In this document: one piece after another, positions 28,265 through 36,235 of the stretch | How the letters are laid out: the number at the start of each line of letters is the position of its first letter | Numbering within the stretch: position 1 is the first letter of the stretch | NCBI GenBank assembly: GCA_963799425.1 | Contig: CAWCXA010000008.1 | Coordinates: forward strand, 1 to 64,000 | Reading direction: 5' to 3' | Length of the DNA: 64,000 bases | Source: CAVWSM01 sp963799425 | GTDB taxonomy: Bacteria > Actinomycetota > Actinomycetes > Jiangellales > Jiangellaceae | Notes under the pieces: model-generated | What the model was told of the DNA's origin: nothing | Database searches by the model: none | The model's input: the letters and a program-made list of their open reading frames with translations, nothing else | Translations under genes and position numbers: made by a program

Positions 28265-30362
28265 CTAAAGGCCTGGGAAGAGCGACACGACGAGGTCGAT
28301 GAGCTTGATGCCGATGAACGGCAGCACGATCCCGCCCAAGCCGTAGATCGTTAGGTTGCGCCGTAGCAGCCCGGCTGCGCTCGTCGGCGAGTAGCGCACA
28401 CCGCGTAGCGCCAGCGGGATCAGGCCGATGATGATGAGCGCGTTGAAGATCACCGCCGACAGGATCGCCGACTCCGGCGAGTTCAGCCGCATGATGTTGA
28501 GGCCGTCCAGCTGCGGGTAGGCCACGACGAACATCGCTGGCAGGATCGCGAAGTACTTCGCGATGTCATTGGCGATGGAGAACGTCGTCAGCGCACCCCG
28601 GGTGATGAGCAGCTGCTTGCCGATCTCGACGATCTCGATGAGCTTCGTCGGGTTGGAGTCGAGGTCGACCATGTTGCCGGCTTCCTTCGCTGCGGAAGTG
28701 CCGGTGTTCATGGCTACGCCGACATCGGCCTGCGCAAGAGCGGGCGCGTCGTTGGTGCCGTCCCCAGTCATGGCGACGAGCCGACCACCCTCCTGCTCCC
28801 GCCTGATGAGGGCAATCTTGTCCTCCGGCTTCGCCTCGGCCAGGAAGTCGTCGACGCCGGCTTCATCTGCAATCGCCTTGGCGGTGAGCGGGTTGTCGCC
28901 GGTGATCATCACCGTACGGATGCCCATCCGGCGCAGCTCGGAGAACCGCTCCCGCATGCCCTCCTTGACGATGTCCTTGAGGTGGACAACGCCCAGGGTG
29001 CGAGGCACGCCACCACTCACCTCCGCGACGACGAGCGGCGTGCCGCCCGACGCGCTGATCGCGTCTACAGTGGCGCCCACGTCATCGGTGGGGTGCCCAC
29101 CGTTGTCGCGCACCCACTTCATGACGGCAGACGCAGCACCCTTGCGGATCTCGCGCCTGCCGGTGTCGCCATCGAGGTCGACGCCACTCATGCGGGTCTG
29201 TGCCGTGAAGGTCACGAACGACGCGTGCGGAAGCGTGCCCTCCTCACGGGCGCGCAGTCCAAACTCCCGTTTGGCCAGGACCACGATCGAGCGCCCCTCG
29301 GGAGTGTGGTCGGCAAGGCTGGCCAGCTGGGCCGCGTCGGCCAGCTCCTCGAGGGTCACACCCTCGACCGGGACGAACTCCGTCGCTTCCCGGTTGCCGA
29401 GAGTGATCGTGCCCGTCTTGTCGAGCAGGAGGACGTCGACGTCGCCCGCAGCCTCGACGGCGCGCCCCGACATCGCGAGGACGTTGCGCTGGACCAGACG
29501 GTCCATGCCCGCGATGCCGATCGCCGACAGCAGCGCGCCGATCGTCGTCGGGATGAGGCAGACGAGCAGCGCGATGAGCACGCCGATCTCGCTGCGGTGC
29601 ACCCGAGTAGTTGGCGAACGGCTGCAGCGACACCACAGCGAACAGGAAGATGAGCGTCAGCGACGACAGCAGCAGGTTGAGCGCGATCTCGTTGGGCGTC
29701 TTCTGCCGAGCCGAGCCCTCCACCAGTGCGATCATGCGGTCGAGGAAGGTCTCACCGGGCTTGGCCGTGATCTGTATGACGATCCGGTCGGACAGCACCT
29801 TGGTGCCGCCGGTCACCGCAGAGCGGTCGCCACCGGACTCGCGGATCACGGGCGCCGACTCGCCCGTGATGGCGGACTCGTCGACGCTCGCGACGCCCTC
29901 GATGACGTCGCCGTCGCCGGGAATCGTCTCGCCGGCCTCGACGACGACTCGGTCGCCGAGGCGTAGCGCGGTGCCAGACACCTGCTCTTCGCGACCGTCG
30001 TCAAGGAGTCGGCGTGCCATCGTCTCCGTGCGCGCCTTACGGAGCGAGGCGGCCTGCGCGCGACCGCGGCCTTCGGCCACGGCCTCGGCGAGGTTGGAGA
30101 ACAGAACCGTCGCCCACAGCCAGGCAGCGATGGCCCACATGAAGCCGGAGCTAGGGTCGCGCAGTGCCTCGATGGTGGTGAGCACGGAGCCCACCCACAC
30201 AACGAAGATCACCGGCTGCCTGAAGAGGTGACGCGGGTCGAGCTTGCGAAACGCGTCGGGCAACGAGTTGAAAAGCGACTTGGGATCGAACAGCCCCGCA
30301 CCGACCCGCGAGGGGACGATGGCCGCCGGCTGGTCTGCGGCTGGGGCGGTGGTGACGCTCAC
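28265..30362 (-). pseudogene. kdpB: KdpB, potassium-transporting P-type ATPase subunit B, with a single-base frameshift
   Basis: Catalytic subunit of the high-affinity K+ pump. The first 253 codons from GTG 30362 include the first helices and the actuator loop GVASVDESAITGESAPVIRE. The frame then breaks at the GGG run 29602-29604 (minus strand, ...NYS/VHRSEIG...). The other 445 residues continue one frame over: helices CLIPTTIGALLSAIGIAG, the phosphorylation motif LLLDKTGTITLGN, MTGDGTNDAPALAQADVG and C-terminal helices. Joined length is about 698, normal for KdpB. One extra G explains the break. The GTG overlaps the kdpA stop (GTGA). Without correction the pump would be dead while all its partners look intact. 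Confidence 0.93.
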
Positions 30363-32023
30363 AGGAGTGCCTCCGCGATGGGACCGAGCGCGAGCGCTGG
30401 GAAGAACGTAAGACCCGCGACCACGATGACGGTGAAGGACAAGAACCCGATGAACAGCGGGCCATGGGTTTGCAATGTGCCGGCGCTTGCCGGAACTTGA
30501 CGCTGCTTGGCGAGTGCCCCGGCGAGAGCGAGTGCGAAGATGATCGGCAGGAGCCGCCCGAACAGCATGGCGATGCCCAGCGCGGTGTTCTGGTAGATGG
30601 TGCCGGCGGTGAATCCCGCGAACGCACTGCCGTTGTTGTTGGAGGCAGAGGCGTAGGCATACAGCGTCTCTGACAAGCCGTGCGCCCCGGGATTCAACAG
30701 TGAAGTCGACCACAGTGACTCGACGCCTTGCGTGATCGCTGCACCCGTCAGCACCAGGAACGGCATTACGAGGATGGAGAGCGCGGCAAATGTGACCTCG
30801 CGCCTGCCAAGCTTCTTGCCGAGGAACTCCGGCGTACGTCCGACCATGAGACCGGCAACGAACACCGCGATGACCGCAACGATCAGGATGCCGTACAGGC
30901 CAGTCCCAACACCGCCAGGCGACACTTCGCCGAGCATCATGTTGAGCATCGTCATTCCTCCGCCGACAGCCGTGAAGCTGTCGTGGAAGGAGTTGACGGC
31001 GCCGGTCGACGTCCCGGTTGTCGAGGCTGCGAACAGGGCCGACCCCGCTTCGCCGAAGCGGATTTCCTTGCCCTCCAAAGTAGAGCCGACCGCCTGCGGC
31101 GCCGAGCCAAGTGCGGACATCTCGGCCCACGTGATGATGGCCACCGCGGACGCCCAGAGGAAGCCCATTGCGGCGACGATCGCCAGGCCGGTCTTGCGAC
31201 TGCCGACCACCTTGCCGAACGTCCACGGCAGGCTGAACGGGATCACAAGCAGGAGGAAGATCTCCAGCATGTTGGTCCAGGGCACCGGGTTCTCGAACGG
31301 GTGCGCGCTGTTGGCGTTGAAGAAGCCGCCCCCGTTGGTGCCGAGTTCCTTGATGGCCTCTTGGCTGGCGATCGGGCCGCCGACGATGTTCTGCGCCTGC
31401 CCCGACAGCGTGTCGACCGTCTCAGCGCCGGCGAAATTCTGTACGGCGCCGCCGATGATGAGCAGGATCGCGCCGACGAACGCGATCGGCAGCAAGATGC
31501 GCAGGGTGACCCGGGTCAGGTCGACCCAGAAGTTGCCGAGCCGGTCGGTGTTCTTCCGCGCGAACCCGCGGATGAGCGCGAACGCCACCGAGATGCCGAC
31601 CGCTGCGGACAGGAAGTTCTGCACCGCCAGGCCGGCCATCTGGACAAGGTGACCCATCACCGCCTCGCCCGAGTACCACTGCCAGTTCGTGTTGGTGACG
31701 AACGAGACCGCGGTGTTCCAGGCGCCGTCTTCGTTGACGCCCGGGAAGTCGAGCGACAGCGGGAGGTGGCCCTGCAGCCGCTGGAAGGCGTACAGGAAGA
31801 GGATGGAGACGAACGAGAAGCCGAGCAGTGACAACCCGTACACCGACCAACGCTGATCGGCCTCCGCGTCGACTCGGACGGTGCGGTAGATGGCCTTTTC
31901 TACCCGGGTGTGCTTCGTGGAGGTCAGCGCTCGGGCCATGTAGTTGCCCAGCGGGCGGTGAACGACCGCAAGCGCTGCAACCAGCAGCAGGATCTGAAGG
32001 ATGGCCGCCGTCGTGGAGCTCAT
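30359..32023 (-). CDS. kdpA: KdpA, potassium-binding channel subunit
   Basis: A 554-residue membrane subunit that selects and binds K+ in the KdpFABC complex. Selectivity-loop segments are visible: TNTNWQWYSGEAVMGH, ELGTNGGGFFNANSAHPFENP, FHDSFTAVGGGM and SASNNNGSAFAGF. About ten helices. The ATG at 32023 shares one base with the kdpF stop (TGATG). The longer frame upstream covers the small kdp genes and is not used. The length matches the family, and no defect is seen. Confidence 0.97.
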   Translation of the reverse strand: MSSTTAAILQILLLVAALAVVHRPLGNYMARALTSTKHTRVEKAIYRTVRVDAEADQRWSVYGLSLLGFSFVSILFLYAFQRLQGHLPLSLDFPGVNEDGAWNTAVSFVTNTNWQWYSGEAVMGHLVQMAGLAVQNFLSAAVGISVAFALIRGFARKNTDRLGNFWVDLTRVTLRILLPIAFVGAILLIIGGAVQNFAGAETVDTLSGQAQNIVGGPIASQEAIKELGTNGGGFFNANSAHPFENPVPWTNMLEIFLLLVIPFSLPWTFGKVVGSRKTGLAIVAAMGFLWASAVAIITWAEMSALGSAPQAVGSTLEGKEIRFGEAGSALFAASTTGTSTGAVNSFHDSFTAVGGGMTMLNMMLGEVSPGGVGTGLYGILIVAVIAVFVAGLMVGRTPEFLGKKLGRREVTFAALSILVMPFLVLTGAAITQGVESLWSTSLLNPGAHGLSETLYAYASASNNNGSAFAGFTAGTIYQNTALGIAMLFGRLLPIIFALALAGALAKQRQVPASAGTLQTHGPLFIGFLSFTVIVVAGLTFFPALALGPIAEALL

Positions 32024-32112
32024 CAGAAGCGCTCCGGGAAGAGGAGGGTCACCAGCAGATAGACACCGACAACTGCGGCGATGACCAGGGCGACAATGCT
32101 CTCGCCGCTCAC
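32023..32112 (-). CDS. kdpF: KdpF, small subunit of the potassium pump
   Basis: A 29-residue single-helix peptide starting at GTG 32112: VSGESIVALVIAAVVG, ending LLFPERF. The C-terminal FPERF-type ending is characteristic of KdpF, a lipid-like stabiliser of KdpFABC. Its stop shares a base with the kdpA start, and its start overlaps the stop of the 27-residue gene upstream (GTGA), so translation is probably coupled along the chain. Confidence 0.93.
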   Translation of the reverse strand: MSGESIVALVIAAVVGVYLLVTLLFPERF

Positions 32113-32192
32113 AGTCGCTCAACCCCCTTGAGGGTGAGGACGAGCAGCGCGAAGCACAGGATCGTGAGGGCGACGTATGCGACGTCGGCCAT
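32109..32192 (-). CDS. 27-residue membrane peptide preceding kdpF
   Basis: ATG 32192 to TGA 32109 encodes MADVAYVALTILCFALLVLT followed by a KGVERL C-terminus: one hydrophobic helix with a short basic tail. It overlaps the kdpF start by four bases and is the first gene of the kdp operon. I recall similar tiny ORFs ahead of kdpF in other actinobacteria, usually not annotated or called hypothetical. A role as an extra pump subunit or a leader peptide for translation is inference. Confidence 0.7.
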   Translation of the reverse strand: MADVAYVALTILCFALLVLTLKGVERL

Positions 32193-32404
32193 GGCTCGGC
32201 TCCGTGGGCAGTTTCCTCAGCGCGCGCCACATTGCCGTGGGAGCGCTGGCAGCCCCGACGGGGTTGCTGCACGAGTTAACTACCGCGGTTGGCGCGCCTC
32301 CACTCGAGTTGATGTCCGCTTAGCGGCGCGGGGCGGGCTCTTTACGCACCCTTGATGAGGTGTCGGCCGGCCGGAGTTGTCAGAACGGGCGAAAGCGGGA
32401 CGGC
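32193..32404 (-). promoter_or_regulatory. kdp operon upstream region with a leader hairpin
   Basis: The 212 bases between the DUF3710 gene's stop and the first kdp gene must hold the kdp promoter and KdpE sites. A hairpin is visible at 32249-32270: GCAG, CCCCG-A-CGGGG, TT bulge, CTGC. No -10/-35 pair stands out, and nothing resembles a ydaO-type c-di-AMP riboswitch. Confidence 0.45.
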
Positions 32405-33163
32405 TCAGCGGGTTTCGGTGATCGTGGGGCCGGGCCGCAGGTCGTCGAGCGTCGGCTTCGCGGACTGATCGGGCTGACCTTGAGCGTCGGTGGCCTGCGC
32501 CTGCGGCGGCAGCTGCAGAGGGATCAGGTCGCCGGGGGGCATCGGGTTGTCGCCCCGGACGACGATGATGTCGCGGACGACAGGGACAAGGGCCTGGAAC
32601 GGCGCGTCCTCGGTGGCCGCCCGGCCCAGGAAGGTCGCCCGCAGCATCCAGCGCGGTCCGTCGATGCCGACCATGCGAGACGGCTGGGTGGCCTGCTTGC
32701 CGTCCTGTGTAGTGACCGGCACCACCACGCGCAGCTCAGAGCCGAGCGGGCCGTCGGCCTCCTGTGCGGTGCCGCTGCGGCGCTGGGCGTCCTGCACGAT
32801 CTGCTCGCGGGTCTCCGGCCACATCAGCTCCGATCGTGGCGCGGCGACGGCGAGCACCTGTACGGCCGCGTCGCCGAGCACGAGCAGCACGCTCTGAACC
32901 CGGTTGGTCGCCTGATCCACCTGCACCTGCAGCTGCATGTTGGGCACGCCGCGCACGAGCAAGGCACCCAGGTCGAGCCGGTTGGCCGACACCGTCGGGT
33001 CTTCGAGATCGACCTCGGAGACGTCGAACGGCCCGTCCGGCCGGGCCGGCTTCGCCGCTTCGTCGGCGGCGGGCTCGGCCGTATCGGACCGGGCACCCTC
33101 GCCTGCAGCCTCGGCGTCGCCGGCCGGCTCGTCGCCGTCCAGCCGCTTCTTACGACGGAACAC
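32405..33163 (-). CDS. DUF3710 domain protein
   Basis: A 252-residue actinobacterial protein (Rv2696c-like) of unknown function. A basic start (MFRRKKR) and an acidic low-complexity stretch (about 12-45) precede the folded DUF3710 region (about 50-225) with PFDVSEVDLEDP, ANRLDLGALLV, LMWPETREQIV and GPRWMLRATFLG. The Pro/Gln-rich tail is probably disordered. It starts one base before the dut stop, so the two share a transcript. No catalytic motif visible. Confidence 0.9.
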   Translation of the reverse strand: MFRRKKRLDGDEPAGDAEAAGEGARSDTAEPAADEAAKPARPDGPFDVSEVDLEDPTVSANRLDLGALLVRGVPNMQLQVQVDQATNRVQSVLLVLGDAAVQVLAVAAPRSELMWPETREQIVQDAQRRSGTAQEADGPLGSELRVVVPVTTQDGKQATQPSRMVGIDGPRWMLRATFLGRAATEDAPFQALVPVVRDIIVVRGDNPMPPGDLIPLQLPPQAQATDAQGQPDQSAKPTLDDLRPGPTITETR

Positions 33164-33164
33164 G

Positions 33165-33644
33165 TCAGACTCCTTCAGGCCGCTCTACGGTCACGATGCC
33201 TGTGGCCAGGCCGGTCGAACCGTACCCGCCCTCCGCGCGCGACGACCCCGGCAACGTCGCGGCCTCATGGAAGATGGCCCGCTCCACCCGCTGGATGACC
33301 AGCTGGGCGATGCGATCGCCCCGCCGGAACTCCGCGGGCTCTCTCAGGTCGTGGTTCACCAGCAGCACCTTGATCTCGCCGCGGTAGCCCGCGTCGACCG
33401 TGCCGGGGGTGTTGACGATGCTTACCCCCAGCCGGTGCGCCAAACCCGACCGCGGGTGGACGAAGGCAGCGTATCCGTCGGGCAGCGCCACGGCGATCCC
33501 GGTCGGGACGAGAGCCCGCTCTCCAGGCGCCAGAGTCAGGTCGATGGTGGTCACCAGGTCGGCACCGGCGTCGCCCGGGTGGGCGTACGACGGCAGTGGA
33601 ACACCTGGGTCCAGCCGTTGCACGAGGACGTCGACCGCGGTCAC
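33165..33644 (-). CDS. dut: dUTP diphosphatase
   Basis: A 159-residue trimeric dUTPase that splits dUTP to dUMP and diphosphate, keeping uracil out of DNA and feeding dTMP synthesis. All five motifs are present: GDAGADL, PRSGLA, NTPGTVDAGYRGEI with the catalytic Asp, RGDRIAQLV and the C-terminal EGGYGSTG. Its ATG overlaps the thioesterase stop (ATGA). DUF3710 follows directly, the usual actinobacterial order. Confidence 0.97.
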   Translation of the reverse strand: MTAVDVLVQRLDPGVPLPSYAHPGDAGADLVTTIDLTLAPGERALVPTGIAVALPDGYAAFVHPRSGLAHRLGVSIVNTPGTVDAGYRGEIKVLLVNHDLREPAEFRRGDRIAQLVIQRVERAIFHEAATLPGSSRAEGGYGSTGLATGIVTVERPEGV

Positions 33645-34213
33645 GGATTCACCTCGAACTCCGCGACGGTCTCGAGAAGGGCAGGTAGCGCCGCGCTCAC
33701 CTGTTCCGAACGTCCGTGCGTGCGGAAGTGCTCGAGCGGCACCGTGACGAACACCGCCCAGGCCCGCACCGTCAACGTGCCTTCGACGGACCCGGCGCGG
33801 CCCGCCGCGCTAACGAACACCCTGCGACGGTCGACACCATCGACCCGCGCGTCGATGAACAGGGTGGTACCCACGGGCACAGGTCGCAGGTACTCCGTCT
33901 CCAACCGACCGGTCACCATCGGGCGTCGCAGCAGATACGCAAGAGACCCGAGGACCTCGTCGAACGCCAGCGCCAGAAGCCCGCCGTGGGCGAGGCCGGG
34001 CGCACCCTGGTGGTCCTCGGTCACGGTGAACTCGCCGCTCGCGGTCAGTCCCTCGCCGGCGACGACCTGGACGTGCAGTCCGGTCGGATGACCTGGTCCG
34101 CAGCCAAAGCATTGCGCGTAGTGCGGTCCGAGCAGGCGTCCGGGGGCTGGTGCGTCCGGATGCCGTTCGGGCAGGACCGCGCCCGGCGGCAGGCGCAGGG
34201 ACGGGGCAGTCAC
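33641..34213 (-). CDS. Hot-dog fold thioesterase (PaaI/4HBT type)
   Basis: A 190-residue protein with a single hot-dog domain. HQGAPGLAHGGLLALAFDEV contains the HGG motif and central-helix Asp/Glu of acyl-CoA thioesterases. The preceding CFGCGPGHPTGL motif is typical of this subgroup. GTG 34213 (VTAPSLRLPP) is chosen; the longer upstream frame runs antisense over the DUF3093 gene. It overlaps dut by four bases. Substrate unknown. Confidence 0.85.
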   Translation of the reverse strand: MTAPSLRLPPGAVLPERHPDAPAPGRLLGPHYAQCFGCGPGHPTGLHVQVVAGEGLTASGEFTVTEDHQGAPGLAHGGLLALAFDEVLGSLAYLLRRPMVTGRLETEYLRPVPVGTTLFIDARVDGVDRRRVFVSAAGRAGSVEGTLTVRAWAVFVTVPLEHFRTHGRSEQVSAALPALLETVAEFEVNP

Positions 34214-34273
34214 GTCGCCCGACCCTACCTTTCGGTGGTTCCTCGGCAGTCGCTGGGATGTCACGCTGTTCGC

Positions 34274-34738
34274 GTGAGTGCGAGGTCGAAAGCGAGCTTC
34301 GCCGAGCGGCTTTGGGTCCCCGGGTCGTGGTGGGCGCTCGGAGCGGCTGCCGTGCTCGTGGTGTGGATCGTCGTCGACGTCGCGGGCGGCACGTGGTTGT
34401 CGTTGCCAGTGACCGCGGTCACCGCGGTGGCGGTCTTCGGCGGACTGCTTGCCTACGGGTCCGCGCCCGTGCGGCTCGACAACGAGGGCCTCATGGCCGG
34501 CCGGGCGCAACTTCCGTACTGGGCCATGGGCGACGTCAGCGCACTGGACTCCGCCGAGACGCACGGACTGCTAGGGCCGGCGGCCGACAGACGCGCGTTC
34601 CTGGTCGTGCGTGGGTACGTTCCCGCAGCCGTACGTATCGACATCTCCGACCCCGCCGATCCCACGCCCTATTGGTTGGTTTCGACCAGGCGACCTGAGT
34701 CGCTCGCCCGGGCACTCGAAGCGGCCAGGCAGCAATGA
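34274..34738 (+). CDS. DUF3093 membrane protein
   Basis: A 154-residue protein of the actinobacterial DUF3093 family (Rv2698-like). Two adjacent membrane helices (about 18-60) precede a soluble domain with LPYWAMGDVSALDSAET and DPADPTPYWLVSTRRPESLA, which ends the family signature. GTG 34274 gives the family-like length. It lies divergent to the thioesterase and convergent to DUF4193, with a strong terminator after its stop. Function unknown. Confidence 0.87.
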   Translation: MSARSKASFAERLWVPGSWWALGAAAVLVVWIVVDVAGGTWLSLPVTAVTAVAVFGGLLAYGSAPVRLDNEGLMAGRAQLPYWAMGDVSALDSAETHGLLGPAADRRAFLVVRGYVPAAVRIDISDPADPTPYWLVSTRRPESLARALEAARQQ

Positions 34739-34780
34739 GGGCGACGGCCTGGGTCGTCCCAGGTTCCGTCGCCCTCTTTG
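34739..34780. terminator. Bidirectional terminator between the DUF3093 and DUF4193 genes
   Basis: GGGCGACGG (34739-34747) pairs with CCGTCGCCC (34766-34774), and inside it CCTGGG (34748-34753) pairs with CCCAGG (34758-34763). TCTTTGTCT follows on the plus strand. Both flanking genes point into it. Confidence 0.85.
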
Positions 34781-34803
34781 TCTAGTTCTGCGCTGCGGCT
34801 GCC

Positions 34804-35103
34804 TCAGGCGGCGCAGTCGCGGCACACCAGCAGGCCGTCCTTGCTGGACGCGAGCTGGCTGCGGTGGTGCACCAGGAAGCAGCGCGAACAGGTGAACTCA
34901 TCGGCCTGGCGCGGCAGCACACGGACCGAGAGCTCCTCATTGGACAGATCTGCACCGGGAAGCTCAAGAGACTCTGCCTGCTCGAACTCGTCGACGTCGA
35001 CGACGCCGGACGACTTGTCCTGCCGTCGGGCCTTGAGCTCCTCAATGCTGTCCTCGCTCAAGTCCTCCTCGGTGCGGCGAGGCGCGTCGTAGTCGGTCGC
35101 CAT
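34804..35103 (-). CDS. DUF4193 zinc-ribbon protein
   Basis: A 99-residue actinobacteria-specific protein (Rv2699c-like). An acidic N-terminal half (TEEDLSEDSIEELKARRQDK, then VDVDEFEQAESLELPG) is followed by a zinc ribbon FTCSRCFLVHHRSQLA...LVCRDCAA with four cysteines. The ribosome site GAGGGG precedes the ATG. Function is unknown; the charge pattern suggests a protein or nucleic-acid partner (inference). Confidence 0.93.
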   Translation of the reverse strand: MATDYDAPRRTEEDLSEDSIEELKARRQDKSSGVVDVDEFEQAESLELPGADLSNEELSVRVLPRQADEFTCSRCFLVHHRSQLASSKDGLLVCRDCAA

Positions 35104-35442
35104 ATCTTCATCCCCTCGTCATCCTTCGTCCTACGCGGCGCGGCGGCACTCAAGTCGCCGCGCACAGAGCCCTAACGCATGAGGCTCTCAAGTTGTGCCC
35201 GCGGTGGGCAGCCAATTTCTTACTGCGCCCGGGGGCGAGATTGTGCCCTAGTCCCGACACTGTTGCCGCATCGGGGTGGGCATTCGTCACCTCACGTGTC
35301 CGGCGTCACTCACCGTGAGCGCACGCCAAACTCTGGGCCTCAAACGGCGGGGATGCTCGTGGTATTCCGCGGCCAGCGTGCTTGAATGGCGGTTGAGTGG
35401 TTGTTAGGTTGGTGAGTACATGAACGGGAGGCGGAAAACTTC
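35104..35442. other. 339-base intergenic region between divergent genes
   Basis: Holds the promoters of DUF4193 (minus) and the ABC operon (plus). Small stem-loops such as GAGCC/GGCTC (around 35168-35190) and TGCCC/GGGCA are visible. A tiny open frame, MNGRRKTS, starts at 35420, and its stop overlaps the ATG at 35443. No other gene is seen. Confidence 0.5.
35382..35410 (+). promoter_or_regulatory. Candidate promoter of the ABC exporter operon
   Basis: TTGAAT (35382-35387) and TAGGTT (35405-35410) are spaced by 17 bases, a good fit to a principal-sigma promoter, 33 bases upstream of the first ATG. Confidence 0.55.
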
Positions 35443-35883
35443 ATGAGCGGTGACCTCACCCCGCAGGATGCGCTGCGCCGCATCGACGACGTCGACCGGC
35501 GGGCTCGTCGGCCCGTGCGGACCGCTGGGTGGATGTTCGCGTTCGTGGGAGCGGCGACGCCGGTCTACTGGCTGATCATGTATTTCGGCACTCGCCCGGC
35601 CACGACGGTGGCGGGTGTGGCGTGGGTGGTCATGACGGTCCTCATCGTCTCGTACGTCTGGCGGCTGCGCGTCCGCGACCCCGAGCTTACGTGGGTCAAC
35701 CGCAACCTCTCGCCGGTGACGATCGCCTACGTCGGCCTGGTGTTGGCGACGTTCATCGCCGGGCTGCTCCTGCTCGGCGACGACCCCGGGCCTGTCGCCA
35801 CCGCGATCGTGATCACCCTGGCCATCGCGGCCGGGGTGCCGCCTGTCTACGGGGCCTGGCGCATCCTCCGGGCCCGGCCATGA
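35443..35883 (+). CDS. Four-helix membrane protein of unknown function
   Basis: A 146-residue protein. A charged N-terminus of about 25 residues (LTPQDALRRIDDVDRRARRP) is followed by four hydrophobic helices (about 28-48, 56-72, 88-108, 118-138) separated by short loops. No motif I recognise. GGGAGG lies upstream of the ATG. Its stop overlaps the winged-helix gene's start (ATGA), so it belongs to a regulated exporter operon. A sensory or accessory membrane role is inference. Confidence 0.8.
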   Translation: MSGDLTPQDALRRIDDVDRRARRPVRTAGWMFAFVGAATPVYWLIMYFGTRPATTVAGVAWVVMTVLIVSYVWRLRVRDPELTWVNRNLSPVTIAYVGLVLATFIAGLLLLGDDPGPVATAIVITLAIAAGVPPVYGAWRILRARP

Positions 35884-36185
35884 ACCACCCGCGGCACGCG
35901 CTTGACGAGCTGATCCATACGCCCGTACGGCTGTCGATCATGGCCGCGCTCGCCGCCACCGACAAGACGGACTTCCGCTTCCTTCGCGACACGATCGAGG
36001 TGAGCGACTCGCTGCTCTCCAAGCATGTGCTCACCTTGGAGCAGGCCGGCTATGTGCTCGTGGAGAAAACGTTCGAGGGCAAGCGTGCGCGCACCTGGCT
36101 GTCGCTGACCAGGACCGGCCGCAAGGCGTTCCGCGACTATGTCGCAGCTCTGAAGCAGCTCACGGGCGGCTCGCTGGCCGGATGA
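35880..36185 (+). CDS. Winged helix-turn-helix transcriptional regulator (MarR/ArsR-like)
   Basis: A 101-residue single-domain regulator. ALDELIHTPVRLSIMAALAA, DFRFLRDTIEVSDSLLSKHV (recognition helix) and a basic wing GKRARTWLSLTRTGRKAF form a winged helix of the HTH_34 type. It has no effector domain. Start and stop codons overlap with both neighbours, so it is produced with the exporter it probably controls. The target site is unknown. Confidence 0.88.
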   Translation: MNHPRHALDELIHTPVRLSIMAALAATDKTDFRFLRDTIEVSDSLLSKHVLTLEQAGYVLVEKTFEGKRARTWLSLTRTGRKAFRDYVAALKQLTGGSLAG

Positions 36186-36235
36186 CACCGGCGTTCGCCG
36201 CCATGATCCACATGACCAGGGAGGTCACCGCACTG

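Noticed and set aside
28563..31831. Long plus-strand open frames opposite kdpB and kdpA
   Set aside because: Antisense shadows; Arg/Ser/Ala/His-rich with no domain, while kdpA and kdpB are unmistakable on the other strand.
32193..32404. c-di-AMP riboswitch in the kdp leader
   Set aside because: Only a simple hairpin is visible; conserved core sequences are absent.
34213..34564. Longer N-terminus for the thioesterase
   Set aside because: The 117 extra codons run antisense over the DUF3093 gene and have no domain; GTG 34213 gives the family length.
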